DNA from: JAQBQZ01 sp964406475
Lineage (GTDB): Bacteria; Patescibacteriota; Minisyncoccia; Phycocordibacterales; CAIRYW01
Reading direction: 5' to 3'
DNA: 5,954 nt
Assembly: GCA_964406475.1 (NCBI GenBank)
Contig: CAYORS010000023.1
Coordinates: 1-5,954 of the forward strand
Position numbers and translations under genes: made by a program. Positions 1 to 5,731 of this stretch are shown here, in pieces. Under the pieces are notes generated by a model that ran no database searches, had not been told where the DNA came from, and saw only the letters and a program-made list of their open reading frames with translations. Position 1 is the first letter of the stretch. Each line of letters opens with the position of its first letter.

Positions 1-169
1 AAGAGTAGTCAGGAGTGTATGAGTAATCACTACCATAGTAAGAGTAATCAGGAGTATAGAACCATCCATCATCAGCCTTCGCTACAGAAGGAAGCACAAC
101 AAAGACAAATGATGCCATGAGTGCAACAAAAGCAGTGAAATATTGTTTTTTTGTTAATGTTATTTGCAT
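1..169 (-). CDS. Secreted Tyr/Ser/Asp-rich repeat protein, N-terminal part (runs off left edge)
   Basis: This is a partial reading frame on the minus strand; 56 codons are visible from the ATG at 167-169 and it stays open to the window edge. Residues 1-32 form a classic Sec signal peptide: two lysines (K7-K8), a hydrophobic core (about 11-26) and an AxA-type site (V-A-K-A, 29-32) before DDGW. The mature part immediately becomes low complexity, YTPDYSYYGSDYS and then YTPDYS, which is a 13-residue repeat mirrored in the DNA as a 39-bp period (bases 1-16 match 40-55 with one difference). An in-frame ATG at 185-187 would add six residues (MLNTTI). Neither start has a Shine-Dalgarno, and the shorter form gives the tidier signal peptide. 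A strong promoter lies at 228-256. I infer an exported, possibly surface or adhesive protein; the function is unknown and the C-terminal part is not visible. Confidence 0.75.
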   Translation of the reverse strand, partial: MQITLTKKQYFTAFVALMASFVFVVLPSVAKADDGWFYTPDYSYYGSDYSYTPDYS

Positions 170-227
170 AATTGTTGTGTTTAGCATCTGCACCAAGGCA
201 CCACTAAACGATTATTTTTATAGAACA

Positions 228-256
228 ATTATACACCCATTTACAAAAATAGTCAA
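228..256 (-). promoter_or_regulatory. Sigma70-type promoter of the secreted repeat protein
   Basis: On the minus strand, TTGACT (251-256) is followed after exactly 17 bp by TATAAT (228-233). That is 5/6 and 6/6 matches to the housekeeping consensus at ideal spacing. Transcription should begin near 221, giving a leader of about 35-50 nt. It is the best promoter match in the window, which suggests the repeat protein is strongly expressed. Confidence 0.75.
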
Positions 257-298
257 TACCTCTATTTACATACAAGAAATACTGTGTTTTTAATATTT

Positions 299-1105
299 TT
301 AAAGATATTCTTTGATCTCCGCTTCGATAACATCAGTATTCACAAAAACAGGCATTACACCTCCCTCATCAAACCCTGTTTCAAGTCCTATAAGCCCCCC
401 TTCAGTATCAAAAAGAAGCCATCCTGAGATAGGGGTCGAAAGCTTCATATCAGAAAGAATAATGTTTTTTGTCGATGATGCAGTCCCGTCAACAGATCTC
501 ATTTCTGTCACAATCCCTACAGATACAACATCTCCGCTTTCTTTGCCACCAAGCGCAACCACAGATGATCCGAGTTTGATCCCAGATGAACCTTTGAGAG
601 TAATCGGGGTGACTTTGCTTTTTGTTGTTTTGTAATCAAAACCAAACACAGACAATCCAAAAGAAATGTTTTTGTTAAATACAAGAGGAATCTCTTCTCC
701 GGATTCTGTGAGCGCAACAAACTGACTTGCATTCGGTACAAAAGGCAAAGACAAAGGAGATGCGATGAGAGCATCTTTGGTACCCACAGCAAGACCAAGT
801 GCAACAAAATGCCTCTCCCCTCCTGTCACATCAAAAACACGCACAACACTTTTTGAGTTTTTCTCTGCAATGTTTGTAGGAGAAAGAGTTGATACATCAG
901 ATGAGGCAGTCTTGCCTACAATGTTTTTTACTGTTGGAATATCTGCCACCTTCTCGATGCTTTTTTCTATAACACGATAGATTGTTTGAGCTTGTTTGTT
1001 ACTGTCTTCAAGAAGAGATACAGTCGCAACACTTGTTGTGATCGCTGTCACAAGAGCAACCAAGAGAGATGTGAGAATAAGTTGTTGTTTTGAGACGTTA
1101 TCCAT
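299..1105 (-). CDS. Membrane-anchored trypsin/HtrA-fold protein, probable pseudoprotease
   Basis: This is a 268-residue protein. Residues 9-31 are one hydrophobic segment acting as an uncleaved anchor, 35-78 a linker, and 80-268 resemble the double beta-barrel of HtrA/trypsin-like proteases: SVVRVFDV at 86-93, LGSSVVALGGKESGDVVSVG at 178-197 (compare HtrA 'G..V.AIG.P.G....V..G'), and ISGWLLFDTEGGLIGLE at 226-242 (compare 'NSGGPL.n..G.viGi'). The catalytic positions look altered. The place of the His (HtrA 'TNNHVV') reads ASPLSL at 115-120, the place of the Asp reads FGLSVF at 149-154, and GNSGG reads PISGW (225-229), so only a serine (S227) may remain. It has no PDZ domain. I infer a non-catalytic, extracytoplasmic binding or scaffold role. 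It starts 36 bp downstream of the cysteine desulfurase gene and is probably co-transcribed, although TATACT at 1113-1118 could give it its own start. Fold assignment is by eye. Confidence 0.6.
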   Translation of the reverse strand: MDNVSKQQLILTSLLVALVTAITTSVATVSLLEDSNKQAQTIYRVIEKSIEKVADIPTVKNIVGKTASSDVSTLSPTNIAEKNSKSVVRVFDVTGGERHFVALGLAVGTKDALIASPLSLPFVPNASQFVALTESGEEIPLVFNKNISFGLSVFGFDYKTTKSKVTPITLKGSSGIKLGSSVVALGGKESGDVVSVGIVTEMRSVDGTASSTKNIILSDMKLSTPISGWLLFDTEGGLIGLETGFDEGGVMPVFVNTDVIEAEIKEYL

Positions 1106-1112
1106 AAGCTAA

Positions 1113-1118
1113 AGTATA
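1113..1118 (-). promoter_or_regulatory. Possible -10 element just before the HtrA-like gene
   Basis: TATACT on the minus strand ends 7 nt before the ATG at 1103-1105. No good -35 is seen (TTCCCT at 1136-1141 with a 17-bp spacer). If used, transcription would start at about the ATG and give a leaderless message. There is no Shine-Dalgarno in this gap. It may be chance in AT-rich sequence. Confidence 0.3.
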
Positions 1119-1141
1119 AGACAAAAAAGATAAAAAGGGAA

Positions 1142-2329
1142 TTATAGAGAAAGTGCAAGAGGAAGTAATTTTTTGACCATTTCAAAGCATTTTTCTAAAT
1201 CTTTTTTTGTTGTAGTCATACCAAAAGTGAATCTCAAAGAAGATTTTTCACACTCTTTTTTCTGTATTTCTTTGACAACATAAGAATATGAGTCCTCTTT
1301 GTTGTTCATACAGGTGCTTGCTGATGAAACAGCGAACCCAGCCTCATCAAGAAGATATACCATATATTCTGCATCAAGACCTTGAATACAGATATTTACA
1401 TTATTAGGAATTCTATCGTCTCCCAAACTACCGTTCAAGGTAGTCTTTGGTAAAGTAAGAAGTTTGTCTACAAAAAAATCCCGGAGAAGACTAAGTCTTT
1501 GAGACTCTTTTTGAGCATTATGTTGAACATAAGATAATGCCACTGCAAAAGACTCGGCTCCAAGAGTATTTGATGTGCCTGGCCTCTGCCCAGCTTCTTG
1601 TCCACCACCAAAAAAGACTGGTTCGAGTGAGATGTTTTTTTTCTTAAAAAGACACCCTGTACCTTTGAGACCATATATTTTGAGACCATCAAGCGACAAT
1701 AGATCTACCCCGAGCGATTGCAAGGATAGAGGAATATAGTTGGGAGCTTGTACTGCATCAGTATGAAAAAAAGGAAATACACTGTGATGAGTATTTTTAA
1801 ATTTGCGTATGACACGAGCAATGTCTTTAATAGGATTGATTGTTCCGATTTCGTTGTTCACATACATAAGACTCACCAAAACAGTATTGGCTTTGAGAGC
1901 TTCTTCTACATCTTTAGGATCAATCATTCCGTTTTCCTGAGGAGAAAGAAAGGTAACCTCTACACCTTTTGATTGCCAGTCTGTACAAACCTCCAGAATT
2001 GAAGAATGTTCTATTTTGGATGTAATGATATGTGGAGTATTCCCAGGATTATTTTTCAAAAAAGATTTGATAATACCGGATATAGCAAGATTATTACTCT
2101 CAGTGCCCCCTGAGGTAAAAATAATCTCTTCTTTCAAAACACCCAAAGTAGTAGCAACACTTTTACGGGCATTCAAAAGAGCCAGTGCCTCTTCTCTTCC
2201 TTCTTTGTACAAAGAATCTGGATTAGCAAAATTGGTTTGTATCTTTTTTTGGACGAGGCGAAGCACATCCTTACATGGAGGTGTCGCTGCAGCAAAATCA
2301 AGATAGACGCGTTTTTGTCTTAAAAACAT
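1142..2329 (-). CDS. Cysteine desulfurase, NifS/IscS-like class V aminotransferase
   Basis: This is a 395-residue PLP enzyme, close to the usual length of 380-405. It is expected to release sulfur from L-cysteine as an enzyme persulfide for tRNA thiolation or Fe-S assembly in the cytoplasm. Visible motifs are YLDFAAATPP (9-18), the phosphate-binding FTSGGTESNNLA (71-82), the PLP-stacking His in IEHSS (H108), D191 and Q194 in HTDAVQAP, the PLP-binding K217 in LDGLKIYGLKGTG, GGGQEAGQRPGTSNT (241-255), and the persulfide Cys340 in SSASTCMNN. The residue before the lysine is Leu216, where IscS/NifS have His. The fold and the key Lys/Cys pair otherwise appear intact. It has a promoter with -35 at 2358-2363 and -10 at 2336-2341, and it is divergent from infB. 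No iscU or mnmA is adjacent, so whether it is NifS, IscS or SufS cannot be decided here. Confidence 0.92.
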   Translation of the reverse strand: MFLRQKRVYLDFAAATPPCKDVLRLVQKKIQTNFANPDSLYKEGREEALALLNARKSVATTLGVLKEEIIFTSGGTESNNLAISGIIKSFLKNNPGNTPHIITSKIEHSSILEVCTDWQSKGVEVTFLSPQENGMIDPKDVEEALKANTVLVSLMYVNNEIGTINPIKDIARVIRKFKNTHHSVFPFFHTDAVQAPNYIPLSLQSLGVDLLSLDGLKIYGLKGTGCLFKKKNISLEPVFFGGGQEAGQRPGTSNTLGAESFAVALSYVQHNAQKESQRLSLLRDFFVDKLLTLPKTTLNGSLGDDRIPNNVNICIQGLDAEYMVYLLDEAGFAVSSASTCMNNKEDSYSYVVKEIQKKECEKSSLRFTFGMTTTKKDLEKCFEMVKKLLPLALSL

Positions 2330-2335
2330 ACTTCA

Positions 2336-2363
2336 ATAATACTCCAAAAAAAATAAATCTCAA
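2336..2363 (-). promoter_or_regulatory. Promoter of the cysteine desulfurase gene
   Basis: Minus strand TTGAGA (2358-2363), a 16-bp spacer, then TATTAT (2336-2341); each hexamer matches 5/6. The -10 ends 6 nt before the ATG (2327-2329), so the transcript would begin at or beside the start codon. A GGAG lies at 2342-2345 but is 12 nt from the ATG, which is long for a Shine-Dalgarno, and it falls inside the promoter spacer. Confidence 0.5.
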
Positions 2364-2377
2364 TTTGATATTCAAAT
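2363..2377. repeat. Inverted repeat ATTTGA-TAT-TCAAAT, possible operator
   Basis: Perfect 6-bp arms around a 3-bp spacer, touching the -35 of the cysteine desulfurase promoter. The arms share the TTGA/TCAA core with the repeat at 2405-2423. It could bind a dimeric regulator, but short AT-rich palindromes also arise by chance. Confidence 0.35.
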
Positions 2378-2404
2378 ATATATATTAAAATAGCCTCATT
2401 TTCT

Positions 2405-2423
2405 TTGAATTTTGTCAATTCAA
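2405..2423. repeat. Inverted repeat TTGAATT-N5-AATTCAA over the infB promoter
   Basis: Perfect 7-bp arms (2405-2411 and 2417-2423) with a TTGTC spacer. It covers the -35 and most of the spacer of the infB promoter, the right place for a repressor site. No regulator gene is visible in the window. Confidence 0.45.
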
Positions 2424-2432
2424 TGCTATGAT
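2405..2432 (+). promoter_or_regulatory. Extended -10 promoter of infB-rbfA
   Basis: TTGAAT (2405-2410), a 16-bp spacer, then TATGAT (2427-2432) preceded by TGC (2424-2426), which makes an extended -10. It ends 8 nt before the ATG at 2441, so the predicted start of transcription falls at or next to the start codon. This supports a leaderless mRNA and argues against the in-frame TTG at 2432, which would lie upstream of the RNA start. Confidence 0.6.
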
Positions 2433-2440
2433 TGCCTGTA

Positions 2441-3946
2441 ATGACACACAAAAGCAATAAAACCAAAAGACCTCCTGTTGTTGCTGTTATGGGACACATT
2501 GACCACGGCAAGTCATCTCTCCTTGACTACATCAGAAAGACCAATACCACCGCTAAAGAAGCTGGGGGTATTACCCAACGAATGAGTGCATACAAAGTAT
2601 TACGCAAAAAAGACAATGAAGAAGATGTGTCTATTACATTTCTTGATACACCAGGGCACGAGGCATTTAGTGCGTTGCGTTCTCGTGGAGCCAAAGTCGC
2701 AGACATAGCAATCCTTGTTGTTGCAGGAGACGAAGGTGTCAAACCTCAAACACTTGAGGCTCTCCGATCAATCACAGAAGCGAATCTTCCTTATATTGTT
2801 GCGGTCAACAAAATGGACAAACAAGTTAGTAATCTCGAGCGCACAAAACAAAGCCTTGCAGAAAATGGTATCTATGTTGAAGGCTGGGGTGGAGATATTC
2901 CGATCGTACCCGTGTCTGCAATTACAGGACTCGGTATTGATGAACTACTTGATATGGTACTGCTTTTAGCAGACATCACCGATCTTCAAGCTGACTATGA
3001 CACCCTTGCAGAAGGAGTCGTTATCGAAGCAAAAAACAGCAAAACCAAAGGTATCGGAGCAACACTCATCCTAAAACACGGAACACTCAAATCTGGTATG
3101 TTCGTTGTGGCACACGATGCATATGCCCCTACTCGTATATGCGAAGATTTTCAAGGTAACAAAATCGATAGTGCATACCCAAGTGATCCTATATCTATCA
3201 CAGGTTTTGACAGACTTCCTCCTGTCGGTAGCATCTTTAAAGCAGTCAACACTAAAAAAGAAGCCGAAAAACTCATCTTCGAAAACACACACAATGCCAA
3301 AAAAATCGAAAGCGCGGTAACTGTCGGTAGCGAAAACGCTCTCGTCACAATCCCTATCATTATCAAAGCAATTAGTTCGGATGTGATAGAAGCAATCATT
3401 CATGAAATGCAAAAGATCAAAAACGATCGTGTCTCACTCAAGATTGTATCGACAGGTATTGGGTTTGTGTCTGAAAGTGACGTCAAAATCGCCACAACAA
3501 AACCTTTGAGTGTCATTCTTGGTTTTGATACCAAAATCGATCAAAGTGCAAAAACTCTCGCAGAAAGAGATAGTGTCAATATCCAAGTCTTTAGTATTAT
3601 TTATAAGCTCACAGAATGGCTTGAAGAATATATGAAAGAAAAGACTCCAAAAATGAAAGTTCAAGAAACTCACGGCAAAGCAAAAATCTTAAAAACATTT
3701 AGCAAAACAAAAGACAAGCAAGTACTCGGTGCTCGTGTTGAGGAAGGACAGATCGCTCTCGGTGATGAAGTACATATTATCCGTCGCGAAAGTAATCTCG
3801 GCAAAGGACGGGTTCGTGAATTACAACAATCCAAAGCAATGGCAAAAGAAGTCTATGAAGGACTTGAATGCGGTATTATGATTGAATCTAAAGTTGAGAT
3901 TATGCCAGGAGACCATATCGAAGCATTTAAAATTATCGAACAATAA
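2441..3946 (+). CDS. infB: Translation initiation factor IF-2, short form
   Basis: This GTPase places initiator tRNA on the 30S subunit and promotes 50S joining. The protein is 501 residues from the ATG at 2441. The G domain holds G1 GHIDHGKS (18-25), switch I GGITQ (42-46), G3 DTPGH (69-73, including the catalytic His73), G4 NKMD (123-126) and G5 SA (159-160). Domain II follows at about 185-275, domain III at about 300-395, and the fMet-tRNA-binding C2 domain at about 405-501, with YEGLECGIMIESKVEIMPGD at 472-491. The long N-terminal extension and IF2-N repeats of E. coli (890 residues) and B. subtilis IF-2 are absent, as is typical of CPR bacteria. The switch I motif usually reads GGITQHIGA; here it is GGITQRMSA. 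I prefer the ATG to an in-frame TTG at 2432 because the promoter -10 overlaps the TTG. rbfA follows after 5 bp. The usual upstream partner nusA is missing. Confidence 0.97.
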   Translation: MTHKSNKTKRPPVVAVMGHIDHGKSSLLDYIRKTNTTAKEAGGITQRMSAYKVLRKKDNEEDVSITFLDTPGHEAFSALRSRGAKVADIAILVVAGDEGVKPQTLEALRSITEANLPYIVAVNKMDKQVSNLERTKQSLAENGIYVEGWGGDIPIVPVSAITGLGIDELLDMVLLLADITDLQADYDTLAEGVVIEAKNSKTKGIGATLILKHGTLKSGMFVVAHDAYAPTRICEDFQGNKIDSAYPSDPISITGFDRLPPVGSIFKAVNTKKEAEKLIFENTHNAKKIESAVTVGSENALVTIPIIIKAISSDVIEAIIHEMQKIKNDRVSLKIVSTGIGFVSESDVKIATTKPLSVILGFDTKIDQSAKTLAERDSVNIQVFSIIYKLTEWLEEYMKEKTPKMKVQETHGKAKILKTFSKTKDKQVLGARVEEGQIALGDEVHIIRRESNLGKGRVRELQQSKAMAKEVYEGLECGIMIESKVEIMPGDHIEAFKIIEQ

Positions 3947-3951
3947 ACATT

Positions 3952-4290
3952 ATGATACCCAAAGACAAAAACCGAGACAAAAAAATAGAAGAAATAGTCA
4001 AAAAAGCAGCGACACGATTCTTGCTTGAAGAAGCCGGCAATAACTCCCTTATCACAGTCACTCACGTAGAGGTATCACCAAAAGCAGAATATGCAACTAT
4101 CTTCATCACAGTCTTCCCTGCCCTCAAAGAGAAAGAGGCTATTGATTTTGCGAAAAGAAAACGCAGCGAGTTCAAGGAGTATGTCCGCAATGAAACACGC
4201 CTACAAAGAATTCCTTTTTTTGATTTTCATATCGACATAGGAGAAAAAAACAGGCAAAACATAGAATCCATCTCTCAAACCTTAAACTAA
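3952..4290 (+). CDS. rbfA: 30S ribosome-binding factor RbfA
   Basis: This small KH-fold protein of 112 residues (family usually 100-135) binds the immature 30S subunit and helps mature the 16S rRNA 5' region. Visible family features are the basic N-terminal helix (residues 4-20), the strand pair LITVTHVEVSPKAEYATIFI (33-52) matching the family's 't.V.vs.Dl..A.vyvs' pattern, a charged helix (62-80), and ETRLQRIPFFDFHIDIGEKN (81-100), which matches 'l.lR..P.l.F..D'. It begins 5 bp after the infB stop with no Shine-Dalgarno, so translation probably depends on coupling to infB. The infB-rbfA order is the classical arrangement. Its TAA stop lies inside the left arm of the shared terminator. Confidence 0.93.
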   Translation: MIPKDKNRDKKIEEIVKKAATRFLLEEAGNNSLITVTHVEVSPKAEYATIFITVFPALKEKEAIDFAKRKRSEFKEYVRNETRLQRIPFFDFHIDIGEKNRQNIESISQTLN

Positions 4291-4320
4291 AAAGCCCCCA
4301 AGATGGGGGCTTTTTAGTTT
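4284..4320. terminator. Bidirectional Rho-independent terminator between rbfA and the PsbP-like gene
   Basis: Perfect 16-bp stem: AAACTAAAAAGCCCCC (4284-4299), loop AAGAT (4300-4304), then the exact complement (4305-4320). The GC-rich core is followed by T-runs in both directions, so it can end both the plus-strand rbfA and the minus-strand gene at 4325-5041. The rbfA stop codon (4288-4290) is within the stem. Confidence 0.95.
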
Positions 4321-4324
4321 TTAT

Positions 4325-5041
4325 TTAGTTCAAGAAAGAAAATGTTTTGATGATTGGAAGAAGAGTCTCTTTGTCTCGTGACCAATAATCATCAAGTGAA
4401 GTTGCTGTCACAATGTATGCAAGACCACCTTTGACAACAATGAGTTGATAATTATGAATCTTCACCTCTCCTTGTGAGAAAGAACCCTCTATGATGTATG
4501 CCTTGTCCTTTCCAACAGTAAAATCTGTTTTTGAAACAAGTTTGTAATTAGTAAGATACTGCTTCAGAGCCTTTTCAGCATCACCCATATAAACCTCAAG
4601 ATCTGCACCTTGAGTATCTTCTGTTCCCACTCCTACATTGATAAAGAATTTTTTTTCATCGTTTGGATTTGTTATTTTACTGACAAAAGACACAATGCCT
4701 CCGTATTGACCTGACTGATCTACCTTCCACGAAGACGGAACATCAATAGAAAACCCGTTTGCTTTGTTGACATAATGATATATGCCATTTTTAGTTTGTG
4801 TTTCTTGCGTGTCTTGTTTCATTTCTGAATTCATAGATACAGAATAGTTGGAAGCATCTTTGTCTCTTCCAAAAAACCAAAAACCACCAAAAGCACAAAT
4901 CACAATGAGTGCAAGAAGTGTAATCCAAATAAAACTCTTACTCCCTCCCCCTACAGGCGCTTGAGATTGCGCTGAGGTTGCTTCTCCAGAAACAGAAGAA
5001 ACAGGAGAAGCTTCGACTGTATTGTTTGTTGTATTATCCAT
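4325..5041 (-). CDS. Membrane-anchored PsbP/DUF1795-like protein
   Basis: This is a 238-residue protein. Residues 1-35 are a Ser/Thr/Ala/Gln-rich low-complexity tail, 37-57 one strongly hydrophobic membrane segment (FIWITLLALIVICAFGGFWF), 60-86 a polar linker, and 88-236 a single domain. That domain opens with YVNKANGFSIDVPSSWKV (90-107), the hallmark 'GFsi..P.gW' entry of PsbP/Mog1-like (DUF1795) domains, and ends with LLPIIKTFSF (227-236), where this family has its closing 'i..sf' helix-strand. I infer an extracytoplasmic domain tethered to the cell membrane; the ligand is unknown. PsbP-like domains without photosynthesis are common in bacteria and say little about function. No Shine-Dalgarno is seen at the ATG (5039-5041). 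It converges on rbfA and shares that gene's terminator. Family assignment is by motif, not by search. Confidence 0.7.
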   Translation of the reverse strand: MDNTTNNTVEASPVSSVSGEATSAQSQAPVGGGSKSFIWITLLALIVICAFGGFWFFGRDKDASNYSVSMNSEMKQDTQETQTKNGIYHYVNKANGFSIDVPSSWKVDQSGQYGGIVSFVSKITNPNDEKKFFINVGVGTEDTQGADLEVYMGDAEKALKQYLTNYKLVSKTDFTVGKDKAYIIEGSFSQGEVKIHNYQLIVVKGGLAYIVTATSLDDYWSRDKETLLPIIKTFSFLN

Positions 5042-5085
5042 TTTTATACTTAAACTTAAATATGATACTAATAATAGACATATTT

Positions 5086-5091
5086 ATTATA
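5086..5091 (-). promoter_or_regulatory. Extended -10 upstream of the PsbP-like gene
   Basis: Minus strand TGATATAAT: a perfect TATAAT (5086-5091) preceded by TGA, an extended -10. No convincing -35 is seen. The start would be near 5079, giving a leader of about 38 nt, unlike the leaderless pattern of other genes here. Confidence 0.5.
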
Positions 5092-5110
5092 TCACACAAA
5101 AAGAGAGTAA

Positions 5111-5126
5111 AGACACTGTAGTCTCT
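5111..5126 (-). terminator. Weak hairpin after the 148-residue protein gene
   Basis: Minus strand AGAGAC-TACA-GTGTCT has 6-bp arms with one mismatch. A T-rich run that includes TTTTT follows about 9 nt later. It lies 7 bp beyond the TAA of the gene at 5134-5580. The stem is short and imperfect, so termination is uncertain. Confidence 0.3.
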
Positions 5127-5133
5127 AAATAGA

Positions 5134-5580
5134 TTATTTATTTTCACCTTCATCAACAAAAACAAGAGGAACCAAGATGTCTTTTACCTGAAGCCAGTCC
5201 TCCTTTTTTATTCTTCCTATATCATCATAGTTTCTGACGAACTCATCACCTTCATCAAAGTAGCCAATGTCGAGCGTACCCGATGCATTATTGTCGTCTT
5301 TTTGTGCAGAGTATTTTATTGCAAAAATATTATGACTCACCTGATTGTCTGTACCAGTAACATTAAAACGAGTCACTGTAGCTGTACCGAGTGGATTGAT
5401 ACAGAGCTCTGTAGTAGGCGCACCTGTATTTTTGCTATACGAAAGATTTATTATAATAGTTTTTTGAGCTTCTTTTAAAGCAAGGGCTTCATTACAAGAA
5501 ACCTCTTTTCGCATACCATCTACATCAGAACTATAAGAAACATCGATATAAGATACTTCTTCATTTAATTTATTATTCAT
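5134..5580 (-). CDS. Hypothetical protein, 148 residues
   Basis: I do not recognise this protein. It has no signal peptide or membrane segment. The sequence alternates polar and hydrophobic residues in a way that suggests mainly beta strands (for example TIIINLSYS at 41-49, TATVTRFNVTG at 66-76, NIFAIKYS at 84-91, GTLDIGYF at 101-108), followed by an acidic stretch and a short helix before ILVPLVFVDEGENK. Two cysteines occur (29 and 60). The frame is closed upstream by TAG at 5584-5586, so ATG 5578-5580 is the only plausible start. It begins 29 bp after tRNA-Leu, and TATAAT ends 6 nt before the ATG. The clean length, start signal and position between transcription units support a real gene; the function is unknown. 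Confidence 0.65.
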   Translation of the reverse strand: MNNKLNEEVSYIDVSYSSDVDGMRKEVSCNEALALKEAQKTIIINLSYSKNTGAPTTELCINPLGTATVTRFNVTGTDNQVSHNIFAIKYSAQKDDNNASGTLDIGYFDEGDEFVRNYDDIGRIKKEDWLQVKDILVPLVFVDEGENK

Positions 5581-5586
5581 AAACTA

Positions 5587-5592
5587 ATTATA
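5587..5592 (-). promoter_or_regulatory. Extended -10 at the start of the 148-residue gene
   Basis: Minus strand TGATATAAT, a perfect TATAAT preceded by TGA, ending 6 nt before the ATG. At 17-bp spacing the -35 region is TGGGCA (5610-5615), which overlaps the tRNA-Leu 3' end and is a poor match. The mRNA would be leaderless. Confidence 0.5.
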
Positions 5593-5609
5593 TCAACACA
5601 TCCTCTTTA

Positions 5610-5692
5610 TGCCCAGGGCGGGACTCGAACCCGCACGGTCTTGCGACCTGGGGATTTTAAGTCCCCTATGGCTACCATTACATCACCTGGGC
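5610..5692 (-). tRNA. tRNA-Leu(UAA)
   Basis: This is a class II tRNA of 83 nt on the minus strand. The acceptor is GCCCAGG with CCTGGGC (7/7 paired), the D stem is ATG/CAT with GG in the loop, and the anticodon arm is GGGGA-CTTAAAA-TCCCC with anticodon TAA at 5657-5659. A long variable arm contains GGTC-GCAA-GACC, and the T arm is GCGGG-TTCGAGT-CCCGC. The discriminator is A, as expected for Leu. CCA is not encoded and must be added by CCA-transferase. Confidence 0.96.
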
Positions 5693-5700
5693 AATACTAC

Positions 5701-5731
5701 AATGCTTCGCATTATTGAGGTGTAGGCCGGG
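5701..5731. repeat. Direct repeat copy 1 (tRNA-Cys 3' end plus flank)
   Basis: 31 bp identical to 5863-5893, 162 bp away. Read on the minus strand it contains the last 12 bases of the tRNA-Cys body, the discriminator T and 18 bases of 3' flank. Here it ends the 41-nt miniature tRNA-like sequence instead of a full tRNA. Confidence 0.95.

Noticed and set aside
250..298. Terminator after the HtrA-like gene
   Set aside because: Only A/T-only pairings of about 5 bp can be drawn in this AT-rich stretch; not convincing.
312..635. 107-residue plus-strand reading frame
   Set aside because: It is the antisense shadow of the HtrA-like gene; it has no start signals and a Ser/Pro-rich composition typical of complementary frames.
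2342..2345. GGAG as Shine-Dalgarno of the cysteine desulfurase
   Set aside because: It is 12 nt from the ATG and falls inside a TTGAGA-16-TATTAT promoter spacer; no other gene here has such a site.
2432..2440. TTG start three codons upstream of the infB ATG
   Set aside because: The TTG overlaps the predicted -10 element, so it would not be on the transcript; there is no Shine-Dalgarno, and the ATG at 2441 gives a normal IF-2 N-terminus.
3071..3412. 113-residue minus-strand reading frame inside infB
   Set aside because: It lies wholly within the well-supported infB gene and its product looks like a reverse-frame artefact.
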